From NCBI RefSeq assembly GCF_029714205.1, contig NZ_CP121649.1:1-57931 (forward strand): DNA of 57,931 bases, written 5' to 3'. Shown here piece after piece: positions 18,032 to 26,107 of the stretch; position 1 is the stretch's first letter; each line of letters opens with the position of its first letter. Made by a program: the position numbers and the translations under genes. This DNA comes from Methylobacterium sp. CB376. Its GTDB lineage: Bacteria; Pseudomonadota; Alphaproteobacteria; Rhizobiales; Beijerinckiaceae. The notes below the pieces were generated by a model that made no database searches, had not been told where the DNA came from, and worked only from the letters and a program-made list of their open reading frames with translations.

Positions 18032-18655
18032 CGTCTCGGATGGCTGCTTCCGACACGTCTCAGAATTGAAGATCGGACCTCAACGGGACACATACGCCCG
18101 CTTGGGTATACCCATCGAGAACCGACGTGGCCGCATGGCTGGAGCCGGGCGGCAATCTCCGCAATGGCTCTACGATGGGGAACGACCGACACACTGCACG
18201 ACAAATGTCTTAGATCTCTTCGACTATGGTTTTGTGTTTCGGTTTTGGTTGTCTATTGCTTTTCTTATAACTTTCCTAATATGTTCTCGAATTCGCGCGC
18301 TTCGCTCCGCTGAATTATCCGTCGCTTCATGGGTTTCGGGTTTGATCGGATCGCGCATCGATTGGGTTCCCGGCGCCAGAGAGCCTGCATACTCAACAAG
18401 GAGCCCAGCCTCTTAGGCAGGGCGGCATGTCGGTGTGACTACACAACCTACTCTGCCCTGAACCTGCTAGATAGTGCAGCGATCCCGAAGTCACGTAGTC
18501 ATTATGCCCCACATTTGATCTTTCAGTTAATTTAACAAATATTCGGTAGGCATATTAAGCTTCCGTAAACCAAGTATGCGTATTTACTTGCTGTCGAATA
18601 CGTAGGCTGCCGGACGGAGCCGCGCACTCCCGACCGCCCAGAAAAGGGTCACCTG
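18032..18655. other. AT-richer stretch without a supported gene
   Basis: It starts with CGTCTCGGATGG and CACGTCTCAG (res-like motifs shared with 16718-16830). The remainder, notably 18220-18310 and 18530-18600, is AT-rich and lacks a recognisable frame. It may carry the promoter of the gene at 18656. Confidence 0.4.
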
Positions 18656-18871
18656 ATGCAGCGCTTCTACTTCGACCTCGCTGACGGGGTGACGACTATC
18701 CGGGATGACGTAGGGGTCGAGGCCGTAAATTTGGATGAGGCGCTGGAGGAGGCCGAAGCCGTGATCCGGGAGATGCGAGCCAATGGCGAGCTGGCGCACC
18801 TCGGAGACGGCTGGACCCTCTCCATCCGCGCGGAGGCCGAGACCGTCCTGGCGATCCTGCTCGTGGAGTAG
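18656..18871 (+). CDS. DUF6894-family small protein
   Basis: The 71-residue protein MQRFYFDLADGVTTIRDDVG, then VEAVNLDEALEEAEAVIREM and TLSIRAEAETVLAILLVE, matches the small DUF6894 family, abundant in Methylobacterium and Bradyrhizobium. The family opens with a RFYFDL-type strand and a D-D-V/EG turn. Function is unknown. The usual length is 65-90 residues, so it is complete. Confidence 0.75.
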   Translation: MQRFYFDLADGVTTIRDDVGVEAVNLDEALEEAEAVIREMRANGELAHLGDGWTLSIRAEAETVLAILLVE

Positions 18872-18985
18872 CGGCTGGTCGCAGAGGGTGTGGTGCTCGA
18901 CCTCGCGGCGATCCTGCTGGCGCGGCCCGCATAAGCCAGAACCCACGGCAAGCCCCACCACACCTCGGTGCCGTACCACCCCGTC

Positions 18986-19369
18986 ATGCCGACCGCCGAC
19001 CCGACCGCCGATCACTCCACCTTCGTCTCCGAGTGGAACCGCGGGCTCGCCTCCCTCTCGCCCGGGCAGCCGCCGTGCCCCGGCTTCCGCCCGGAGGACT
19101 GGGCCACCACCCTGGAGAACTGCCGCCGCTTCGTCGACGAGTTCGGCGCCGAGGCGGCCCGGCTCGGCTGGGACACGATCCTGCTGTTCGGCGTGCACCC
19201 GCAGGCCGGCATCATCCGGGGCGACTGGAGCGGGGTGATGATGCCGTGCTCCTACCCCGTGTTCGAGGTCACCGAGGCGTACCTGAAGAAGCACCTCTAG
19301 ACGTCGTGGAAGCGCAAGCCGGGGCGCTACCGCGGCGTGCCGGTCTGGGAGTTCGGGAAGAAGACCTAA
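18986..19369 (+). pseudogene. Hypothetical protein gene with in-frame amber stop
   Basis: From ATG 18986 the frame encodes about 104 residues (FVSEWNRGLASLSPGQPPCP, GWDTILLFGVHPQAGIIRGD, ending YLKKHL) and meets TAG at 19298-19300. The same frame then continues TSWKRKPGRYRGVPVWEFGK KT to TAA at 19367-19369. The tail looks coding, so the TAG is probably a recent nonsense change. Related proteins with the LFGVHP segment occur on Methylobacterium replicons. The function is unknown. Confidence 0.5.
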
Positions 19370-19595
19370 GCCCTGTTGTGGCGGCCGGACGGTGAAGCGC
19401 CAATCCGGCCGCCCACTGCGCCGCCCCGCAACCGGGTGAAGCACGACGATGCAGCGTCCGACACTGTAGGAACCAGCTACAAAGAAATCGTAGCGGGACC
19501 GCAAGCTCGGCCCTAGCCTGCACCGATTGTCAACGGGCTTCGAACCTTCCGCAATTTCGGGCGCGCAATTTTCCTCAGATCGGCGGGCTCGGCGG

Positions 19596-20471
19596 TCAGG
19601 CGATGCCGAGGTGAGCACCTCCATTCTTGGGCGGGCGTCCGCGCCGACGCGGAGGCGGGGCGAGCGGCGGAGCCTGCAGGGCTGCCTTCGAGCGGATGTG
19701 CTCGGGCATGAGCGCGGTGTGCTGGCGCAGCCGGTAGCTTGAGCCCTCGATCTGCACCACCACGGCGTGGTGAAGCAACCGGTCCAGCAGCGCGGTCGCC
19801 ACCACCGGATCGCCGAACACCTCCCCCCACTCTGCAAAGCCGCGGTTCGAGGTCAGGACCATCGCGCCCCGCTCGTAGCGCGCGTTGACGAGCTGGAAGA
19901 ACAGGTTGCCCCCGCCCGGCACCACCGGCAGGTAGCCGATCTCGTCCACGATCAGCAGCGCCGGCCGGCAGAAGTAGCGGATCTTCTCGCGCAACGTTCC
20001 TTCCCGCTCGGCCCGCGCCAGCGTTCCCACAAGGTCGGCCAGGGTGGTGAAGTACACGCTGCGGCCCGCCTTCACCGCCTCGACCCCGAGGGCCACCGCC
20101 AAGTGGCTCTTGCCGGTGCCGGGCGGGCCGAGGAAGTGCAGCACCTCGCAGCGGTCCACGAAGCCCAGCTCGGCCAGGGCCAGGATGCGGGTGCGGTCGA
20201 GCGAGGGCTGGAAGGCGAAGTCGAAGCCCGACAGCGTCTTGACCGTCGAGAGCCGCGCCATCACCAGCGCGGTCTTCACCCGCCGGCTCTCGCGTAGGCT
20301 CAGCTCCTCGCTCAGCAGGGCATCGACCGCCTCCAGCGCGCTGAGTTCGCCGCGCTCCAGCCGCCGCACGGTGGTGTCGACGATCTCCAGGGCGCGCGGC
20401 ATCTTCAGCCCTACCAGCGTGGCCTTGATCCGCTCGACCAGTGGGGGGATCAGCTCGCCAGTTCCGCTCAT
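19596..20471 (-). CDS. istB: IS21 helper ATPase IstB
   Basis: This 291-residue AAA+ protein has a Walker A GPPGTGKSHLAVALG near 113-127, a Walker B ALLIVDEIGYLP near 171-182, and the sensor segment VLTSNRGFAEWGEVF. It helps the IstA transposase choose and hold target DNA. The C-terminus is an unusually long basic tail (PPLAPPPRRRGRPPKNG). Full length for the family, so the element may be active. Confidence 0.93.
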   Translation of the reverse strand: MSGTGELIPPLVERIKATLVGLKMPRALEIVDTTVRRLERGELSALEAVDALLSEELSLRESRRVKTALVMARLSTVKTLSGFDFAFQPSLDRTRILALAELGFVDRCEVLHFLGPPGTGKSHLAVALGVEAVKAGRSVYFTTLADLVGTLARAEREGTLREKIRYFCRPALLIVDEIGYLPVVPGGGNLFFQLVNARYERGAMVLTSNRGFAEWGEVFGDPVVATALLDRLLHHAVVVQIEGSSYRLRQHTALMPEHIRSKAALQAPPLAPPPRRRGRPPKNGGAHLGIA

Positions 20472-21751
20472 GCCGCGTCTCCCCGGTCGGTCCTGGGCAC
20501 GCCGGCTCCCGCGAGTTGGCGGGCTACGGCGTCGTAGATGGCCAGCGGGCGACGCGCGACCTGGTCGCCGGCGCGCCTGACGACCACCGGCTCGGCAGGG
20601 TCTCGTGGCTCGGGCGGGGGAGATCGCGGCCGCCGATGGGCTGGATCGACCTGCGTCAGCCCACGCCCTTCCAGGGGCAGGTGGCAGGCAACGAGCTCAC
20701 CCGCCTCGTAGATGCGGATCTGATCGGCCAGCACGTGCACCTCCAGGGCGCGGCGGCGGGTGGTGTCGGGCACGCTGTAGAGATTGCCCGCCACCGAGAC
20801 GAAGCCCTCGTGGGTGACGCGCCGCTCCAGGCTGAGCACGGCTTCGTAGGGCACGGGCGGCAGCGCCCGCAGCTGGCTGCGCTCCTCCGCGAAGGCGTCG
20901 GCGACGATCCGCTTGGTCGTGGCGTGCCGGCGGGCGTTGGCCACGGTGTCGAGCCAGTGCCGCAGCTGGTCGTTCAGGTCGTCGAGGTTGCGGAACGAGC
21001 GGGCGAGGAAGAAGTCCTCGCGCAGGTAGCGGAACGGGCGCTCGACCTTGCCCTTGGTCTTGGCCCGGTAGGGACGGCAGGCGCGCGGCAGGAACCCGTA
21101 GTGGCGCGCGAGATCGAGAAGGCTGCGGTTATAGATGACCAAGCCGTCGGGATCCTCGCCGATCACGGCGGTCTTCATGCGGTCGTAGAGGATCTCGCGC
21201 GGGGCGCCTCCAAGGGCCTGGAAGGCGGCGATGTGGCAGCGCAGGACCGTCTGCAGATCCTGGTGGACGACGAAGCGGGCCCAGAGATAGCGCGAGTGGC
21301 CCAGCACCATCGCGAACAGCCAGACGATGCGGGTCACGCCCGGCTCGTCGGCGAAGACGACCTCGAAGCGGGCGAGGTCGACCTGGGCCTGCTCGCCCGG
21401 CGGGGTCTCGAAGCGGCGCTCGATAGGCAGAGGAGCTGAGGGGCGAAGCAGGGCCACGGCTCGCTTCACGGCGGTGTAGGCCCCTGCGAAGCCGCGCTCC
21501 TTCAACTCGCGCCAGAGACGGACGGCCGTAAGCTGCGGGTAGGCGGCCAGGCGCTCGCGCAGGTAGGGCAGGAAGGCGTCGGTGGCCCGCGCGCGGGGGG
21601 ATCGCGGTCCGTAGACGGGCGGCTCGAGGCCGCGGGCGATGTACTTGGCGACGGTCTTGCGGTCGAGGCCGAGCTGGCGGGCGATGGCGGTGACCGAGAG
21701 GCCCTGCCGGTGGAGGTCCAGGATCGTCATGAGTTCCCCGAGGCTGACCAC
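20468..21751 (-). CDS. istA: IS21 transposase IstA
   Basis: About 427 residues. The N-terminal HTH MTILDLHRQGLSVTAIARQL GLDRKTVAKYI is followed by the DDE integrase core (ARFEVVFADEPGVTRIVWLF, REILYDRMKTAVIG, YRAKTKGKVERPFRYLREDF). The start is uncertain: the frame is open to a TTG at 21820, but a GTG at 21751 or the ATG at 21730 fits the family N-terminus better. It overlaps istB by four bases (ATGA). Confidence 0.9.
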   Translation of the reverse strand: MVSLGELMTILDLHRQGLSVTAIARQLGLDRKTVAKYIARGLEPPVYGPRSPRARATDAFLPYLRERLAAYPQLTAVRLWRELKERGFAGAYTAVKRAVALLRPSAPLPIERRFETPPGEQAQVDLARFEVVFADEPGVTRIVWLFAMVLGHSRYLWARFVVHQDLQTVLRCHIAAFQALGGAPREILYDRMKTAVIGEDPDGLVIYNRSLLDLARHYGFLPRACRPYRAKTKGKVERPFRYLREDFFLARSFRNLDDLNDQLRHWLDTVANARRHATTKRIVADAFAEERSQLRALPPVPYEAVLSLERRVTHEGFVSVAGNLYSVPDTTRRRALEVHVLADQIRIYEAGELVACHLPLEGRGLTQVDPAHRRPRSPPPEPRDPAEPVVVRRAGDQVARRPLAIYDAVARQLAGAGVPRTDRGDAA

Positions 21752-21921
21752 CGCGCCGCTCCCTCCCGCCACGGGGACCAGCTTCGGTGAGACGGCCGCC
21801 GCGCGGGCATCCCGCCTCAAACAGGAGGCTCAGGGGCGGCCGGGAGGGTGGGGAAAATTGCAGGCCCACAAGTGAGGAGGATCCAACGCCCGCTCACACC
21901 GATCACAGCGTGACCGTGCCC

Positions 21922-22356
21922 ATGCCGATCCGACCCGAGCACCGCGGCTTCTACCCGATCGACTGGCCCCAGCTCTCGGACGTGATCCGCTTCCGGCGCG
22001 CGGGCGGGCGATGCGAGGGCTGCGGTCGGCCGCACCTGCAACGGATCGCATGCTTGCCGGACGGGCGATGGTTCGACGCCGCCACCGACACGTGGCGCGA
22101 CGGGTGCGGCCGGATCCTGCGCAGCCGGATGCTCCTGGAGAACCTGCTCTACACGGTGCGCTTCACCCGCGTGGTCCTGGCGACCGCGCACCGGAACCAC
22201 GACACGTCCGACAACGCGCCCGGCAACCTCGCGGCGCTCTGCCAGCGCTGTCACATGATCCACGACCGGCCGGAGCACCAGCGGCGGCGCCGGTTCACCC
22301 TGTTCAGCCGTAAGGCGGCGGGCGACCTCTTCCGCGGTCCGTACCGTAAGCTTTAA
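21922..22356 (+). CDS. HNH-endonuclease-like protein
   Basis: This 144-residue protein has a split zinc site: CEGCGRPH near residues 34-41 and CQRCHMIHD near 112-120, with the HNH-like HRNHDTSDNAPGNLAALC between. That is the treble-clef layout of HNH nucleases. The C-terminal RRRFTLFSRKAAGDLFRG recurs at 41900 in a remnant. It is complete, with the IS21 ending just upstream. It probably came with a phage. Whether it cuts DNA is not shown. Confidence 0.75.
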   Translation: MPIRPEHRGFYPIDWPQLSDVIRFRRAGGRCEGCGRPHLQRIACLPDGRWFDAATDTWRDGCGRILRSRMLLENLLYTVRFTRVVLATAHRNHDTSDNAPGNLAALCQRCHMIHDRPEHQRRRRFTLFSRKAAGDLFRGPYRKL

Positions 22357-22367
22357 GCGCAATACGA

Positions 22368-22898
22368 TTATCCGCCGGCCCCGCCCTCAACGAGATCAAT
22401 GATTGTCCGTATAGGAATAAGCATCTTTGGCGCAATATTGTCCCGAGTGTAGGGCTCAAAACCTAAACTCTCGTAGAACATGGTTGACTGTCTATCAATA
22501 GACTGTAAAGTAAGCGCATAGAGACCGGCAAGCAGGGAGACTTTATAGGCTTTATCTATAACATCCTTCAGTAAAATTGTTCCTACACCCTTTCTCTGAT
22601 ATTCTTTTTGCACTCCTAAGTACGCCAAATGCAGCGCCGGAAAAGCGGTATAATTCTTGGTGTGGTCGTCCGGCTTGTTCTCAAGTTCGGCCATGCTCTC
22701 GCTGCCTATCTGGAGAGCATGGAAACCGGCAACCGCATTCGTGTCTTCGTCTACAGCAATAGTAATGCGTGCTTCTGCGCGATCAGACCACTTCTTTGAG
22801 TGGTTTCTGTACCATTGATCAATACCCCTTCTGCCGCACTCGAATGTATTGCGAGAGCGGGTCCTATCAAACGGCTGTACAATAATTCTTCCGGTCAA
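22368..22898 (-). CDS. GNAT acetyltransferase, TacT-like toxin candidate
   Basis: The 176-residue GNAT protein opens with the TacT-type block FDRTRSRNTFECGRRGIDQW and has the acetyl-CoA loop QRKGVG at 101-106 and the C-terminal Tyr motif MFYESLGFEPY near 140-150. TacT toxins acetylate the amino group of charged tRNAs. The start is a TTG that overlaps the stop of the upstream small gene by four bases (TTGA), as in toxin-antitoxin operons. Its base composition is clearly less GC-rich than its neighbours, which points to transfer. The toxin role is inferred. Confidence 0.75.
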   Translation of the reverse strand: MTGRIIVQPFDRTRSRNTFECGRRGIDQWYRNHSKKWSDRAEARITIAVDEDTNAVAGFHALQIGSESMAELENKPDDHTKNYTAFPALHLAYLGVQKEYQRKGVGTILLKDVIDKAYKVSLLAGLYALTLQSIDRQSTMFYESLGFEPYTRDNIAPKMLIPIRTIIDLVEGGAGG

Positions 22899-23107
22899 GC
22901 GGCAGATGCTTTTTTGATAACTCTACCATCACGCTCAAGCTGGTCAGCTTTATTGTAAAGATCGCGAAGCTTTTGATTAGGTGCCCCGTTTTGATTATAT
23001 ATACGACGCACAAATTCGGCTGCTTCGCGCTGGCTCTTGAATTCTAGCTTCTCTGCCTTGTCGCTGGATTGGGTAAACCAGCGCAGAAATTCCCTGAAGG
23101 TATACAT
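22895..23107 (-). CDS. Small partner of the GNAT protein (putative antitoxin)
   Basis: This 70-residue protein (MYTFREFLRWFTQSSDKAEK, then REAAEFVRRIYNQNG and LYNKADQLERDGRVIKK) lies directly upstream of the GNAT gene with a 4-base overlap. It is helical and charged, and lacks the RHH signature of the usual DUF1778/TacA antitoxins. The EFKSQREAAEFVRRIY segment could wrap the toxin. I do not recognise the family; the antitoxin role rests on position, size and coupling only. Confidence 0.6.
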   Translation of the reverse strand: MYTFREFLRWFTQSSDKAEKLEFKSQREAAEFVRRIYNQNGAPNQKLRDLYNKADQLERDGRVIKKASAA

Positions 23108-23256
23108 TCCGCGCCCCTGCCCCCAGACCTCTACCAGACTGCCGCCGATTGAGCTGTCAAGCAGTTAATCGCAGAACGGCCCATTTGTTCACATGTCGCT
23201 CCTACGCAGCGTGCGTACGCAATCGTCGCGCAACGAGCGAGGTCTACATCTCGGTG

Positions 23257-23607
23257 ATGACCCGCCACCCGCGCCGCGCCCACGACGACCAGGGCCGCGA
23301 GATCCCGCCGCCCACGATCGGCTGGCTCCGGTCCGAGGAGGGCGACCGCACCGCCTTCGTCCACTGCAACGCGACCGGCTGCGGCCACGAGGCGACGATC
23401 AGCACCGATCCGTTTCCGGACAGCCTGCCCTTCCCCGACATCGCCTTGCGCCTGCGCTGCGCCGCCTGCGGGTCGAGGGAGGTTGGGGTCATGCGCGACG
23501 TCGTGGGGATCTACGCCCGGCTCGGACGGCGCACGGGGTGGAGCATGGGCGCGGCCGGGGCGCGGCCGGTCGCCCGAAGGGATGCGCCTGATCGCGACCG
23601 CCCCTGA
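23257..23607 (+). CDS. Zinc-ribbon-like hypothetical protein
   Basis: The 116-residue protein contains VHCNATGCGHEATISTDPFP followed by LPFPDIALRLRCAACGSREV, with two cysteine pairs about 40 residues apart that suggest a zinc ribbon. The second half (RLRCAACGSR) is a frequent pattern in small Rhizobiales proteins of unknown function. The C-terminus is low-complexity. The ATG at 23257 was chosen because similarity-like composition begins there. Confidence 0.6.
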   Translation: MTRHPRRAHDDQGREIPPPTIGWLRSEEGDRTAFVHCNATGCGHEATISTDPFPDSLPFPDIALRLRCAACGSREVGVMRDVVGIYARLGRRTGWSMGAAGARPVARRDAPDRDRP

Positions 23608-23823
23608 AACGCAGAAAGGCCCGCCGCGGCCGGAGCCGGGCGGGCCGTGGAGATCCAACATGATCGAAAGCATCGAGAGCCTGCGCGTCAAGCGGGCGCA
23701 CGGCGTGCCGCTGCCCCGGACCCGGATCTGCGGGGCCTAGCGCGGCCCCGCCTTGATCGAGCTGTCGACCTGCCGGCGCTGGGTGATCGAGACGTCCTTG
23801 AACAGATCGTCCATCGAGGCCCG

Positions 23824-25251
23824 GGTCGTGTCCCTGGTGGTGGTGTAGCTCGACGGGAGCGAGAGAGCCCGTCTGCGCGCCCTCCACAGCGCCGAAGCAG
23901 GCGGGATCTCTCGCGGGGTGGTCATCGGCGGTTGCCGGGTAGGGTCGGGGTGCGAGCACCAACCTCGAACCCGAGAGACCTCCGATGACCGACGAGATGA
24001 TGAGCCTGCGCGGGCTGCTGGAGAAGAGCGCCGACGCCGACCTGCTGCGCGAGATGATCGGCTTTGCGGCCGAGCGGCTGATGGAACTGGAGGTGGGCGG
24101 CCTGACCGGGGCGGCCCACGGCGAGAAGAGCGCCGAGCGGCTGGTCCAGCGCAACGGCTATCGTGACCGGGATTGGCAGACGCGGGCCGGCACGGTCGAG
24201 CTGCGCATCCCCAAGCTGCGCAAGGGCTCGTACTTCCCGGCTTTCCTGGAGCCGCGCCGGATGGCCGAGAAGGCACTCACGGCGGTGATCCAGGAGGCGT
24301 ACATCCAGGGCATCTCGACCCGCTCGGTGGATGACCTCGTCCAAGCCATGGGCGGCACGGGCGTGTCCAAGAGCCAGGTCAGCCGGCTCTGCCAGGAGAT
24401 CGACGAGCGCGTGGGCGCGTTCCTCGACCGGCCGCTCGAGGGGGAGTGGCCCTATCTCTGGATCGATGCGACCTACGTGAAGGTGCGCCAAGCCGGGCGC
24501 ATCGTCTCCGTCGCGGTGATCGTGGCGGTCGGTGTGAACAGCGATGGCCGACGCGAGGTGCTCGGCATGGACGTCGGCCCCTCCGAGGCCGAGACGTTCT
24601 GGACCGGGTTCCTGCGCAAGCTGGCGCGCCGCGGCCTGCGCGGTGTGAAGCTGGTGATTTCGGACGCCCACACGGGCCTCAAGGCGTCGGTCGCCAAGGT
24701 GATGAACGCGACTTGGCAGCGGTGCCGCGTCCACTTCATGAGGACCGTGCTCGCCCACGCTGGCCGCAGCGGGCGGCGCGTCGTGTCCGCCTTCATCGCC
24801 ACCGCCTTCGCCCAGGACGACGCCGAGGCCGCCCGTCAGCAATGGCGACGCGTGGCCGACCAACTCCGACCCAAGGTGCCCAAGCTCGCAGCCCTGATGC
24901 ATGAGGCGGAACCCGACGTGCTGGCCTACATGGGCTTCCCGGCCGCCCACCGGGTCAAGCTTCACAGCACGAACCCGCTGGAGCGCCTCAACGGCGAGAT
25001 CAAGCGGCGCACCGAGGTGGTCGGCATCTTCCCCAATGAGGCGGCCATCACCCGCTTGGTCGGCGCGCTCCTGCTCGAACAGAACGACGAGTGGGCCGTC
25101 CAGCGCGCCCGCTACCTGACCCTGGAAAGCATCGCCCCGATCAGCGATGATCCTCTTGTCAGCCTGCCCACCCTGGCAGCCTGATCGTCCCGGCCCCGCC
25201 CGGTGACCGTGGCCGCCACGCCGCAGCTACACCACGCCTGGGGACACGACC
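23824..25251 (+). mobile_element. Complete IS256-family insertion sequence
   Basis: Terminal inverted repeats GGTCGTGTCCCTGG and CCTGGGGACACGACC enclose one transposase gene. An 8-bp target duplication GAGGCCCG is present at 23816-23823 and 25252-25259. The intact ends, duplication and transposase show a recent insertion. Confidence 0.93.
23985..25184 (+). CDS. IS256-family transposase (mutator type)
   Basis: The full-length 399-residue DDE transposase has the family blocks [20 protein letters not shown], the first Asp in [15 protein letters not shown], the second in [13 protein letters not shown], and the Glu in [21 protein letters not shown]/DxxC-type [12 protein letters not shown] is also present. 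The start lies 161 bases inside the left end. It catalyses transposition of the surrounding element. Confidence 0.95.
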   Translation: MTDEMMSLRGLLEKSADADLLREMIGFAAERLMELEVGGLTGAAHGEKSAERLVQRNGYRDRDWQTRAGTVELRIPKLRKGSYFPAFLEPRRMAEKALTAVIQEAYIQGISTRSVDDLVQAMGGTGVSKSQVSRLCQEIDERVGAFLDRPLEGEWPYLWIDATYVKVRQAGRIVSVAVIVAVGVNSDGRREVLGMDVGPSEAETFWTGFLRKLARRGLRGVKLVISDAHTGLKASVAKVMNATWQRCRVHFMRTVLAHAGRSGRRVVSAFIATAFAQDDAEAARQQWRRVADQLRPKVPKLAALMHEAEPDVLAYMGFPAAHRVKLHSTNPLERLNGEIKRRTEVVGIFPNEAAITRLVGALLLEQNDEWAVQRARYLTLESIAPISDDPLVSLPTLAA

Positions 25252-25859
25252 GAGGCCCGGGCGCGCGTCCCGGTCGGGAAGCCGTCCATGGTGATGTGCA
25301 GGTGGCCCTTGCCGCTACCGGCCGAGGCGCCCGCGCTGTTGAAGCGGCGCTGCATCATGTCGTCGCCGACGCGCGACATCGCGATCTTCTGAGACGGCGG
25401 TCCGTCCTTGAGGTCGTTCACGACCTCGTCGTCGCGCAGGCGCGAGTAGCCACCGGCCTTGGACGGGTAGTAGCGGTCGCGCTTGTACCAGAGCACGTCG
25501 CCACCGCTCGCGACCTGCACCGGCTCACCCGGAGGGCCGACCTTCAGCCCCCCCATCGCCGCGGCCGTGCGGCCGGTGAACAGGTCGACGCCCGTGCGCG
25601 CGTTGTAGCCCTCCGCCCGCTCGAACATCGAAGCCCCGGTCGCGGCCTCGAACGGGGTCTTGGCGGAGTTGAGCTTCGCGAGCGCCCGGCGCTCGGTCGT
25701 GTGCAGCTCGTGCAAGGCGTGCCGGAGCTGCGCGTCGAAGTCGGTGTTGCCGCGGATCGGAGCCAGACGGTCCCGAGACAGCCACTGCGCGATCCCGAAC
25801 GCGCCCGAGCGCGGGTTCACCGAGGTCGGGCCGCCGCGGGCCTCCACGGCTGACCAGCG

Positions 25860-26054
25860 GGGCGTGTCGCAAAGATTTTTGGCGGAGAAAATTATGCTCC
25901 CCGCGTAGGCGCACACCGGTCCGTCAGGCCGATACCGGGCTCGTCAAACTGCTTCGCCAGCCTCGTCGGAGGGGGTCAGCAGGCGGTGAGCAGGCCTCGT
26001 CACGCCTTGTTCGGAGACGATTTTTTTCGGGCGTTGAACGTTTGCGACACGCCC
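25860..26054 (-). mobile_element. Miniature inverted-repeat element, copy B (195 bp, inverted)
   Basis: Same 14-bp ends as copy A and the same subtype (seven-A run, AACAAGG on its own strand), but opposite orientation in the window. It forms the 5' boundary of the lysozyme fragment and lies 53 bases from the stop of the polygalacturonase gene. Confidence 0.9.
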
Positions 26055-26107
26055 CCCCGCGATTACCCGATGTCCACCCCATCACGCCCGGTCGAAGCCA
26101 TCCCCTC

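Larger units (their letters stand above)
19528..21870 (-). mobile_element. IS21-family insertion sequence
   Basis: The element carries istA and istB on the minus strand with a 4-base start/stop overlap. Both ends read inward from TGT: TGTCAACGGGCTTC at 19528 and TGTGGGCCTGC at 21870 on the minus strand. Both share a GCAATTTTCC block further in. The exact ends and target duplication could not be settled by eye. Confidence 0.85.
23737..25859 (-). pseudogene. Phage-lysozyme-like gene, split by IS256 and cut by a miniature element
   Basis: Joining 25859-25260 with 23823-23737 gives one frame. TSVNPRSGAFGIAQWLSRDR, then RHALHELHTTERRALAKLNS and GASMFERAEGYNARTGVDLF, match the phage tail lysozyme domain. 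After a region with HITMDGFPTGTRARAS the frame crosses the 8-bp target duplication into MDDLFKDVSITQRRQVDSSI KAGPR and a stop at 23737. The N-terminus, including the catalytic Glu region, is lost at the miniature element (25860). The gene is therefore inactive twice over. Confidence 0.75.

Noticed and set aside
23660..23740. 26-codon frame MIESIESLRVKRAHG
   Set aside because: Too short, and no feature beyond a weak RBS-like GGAGA.
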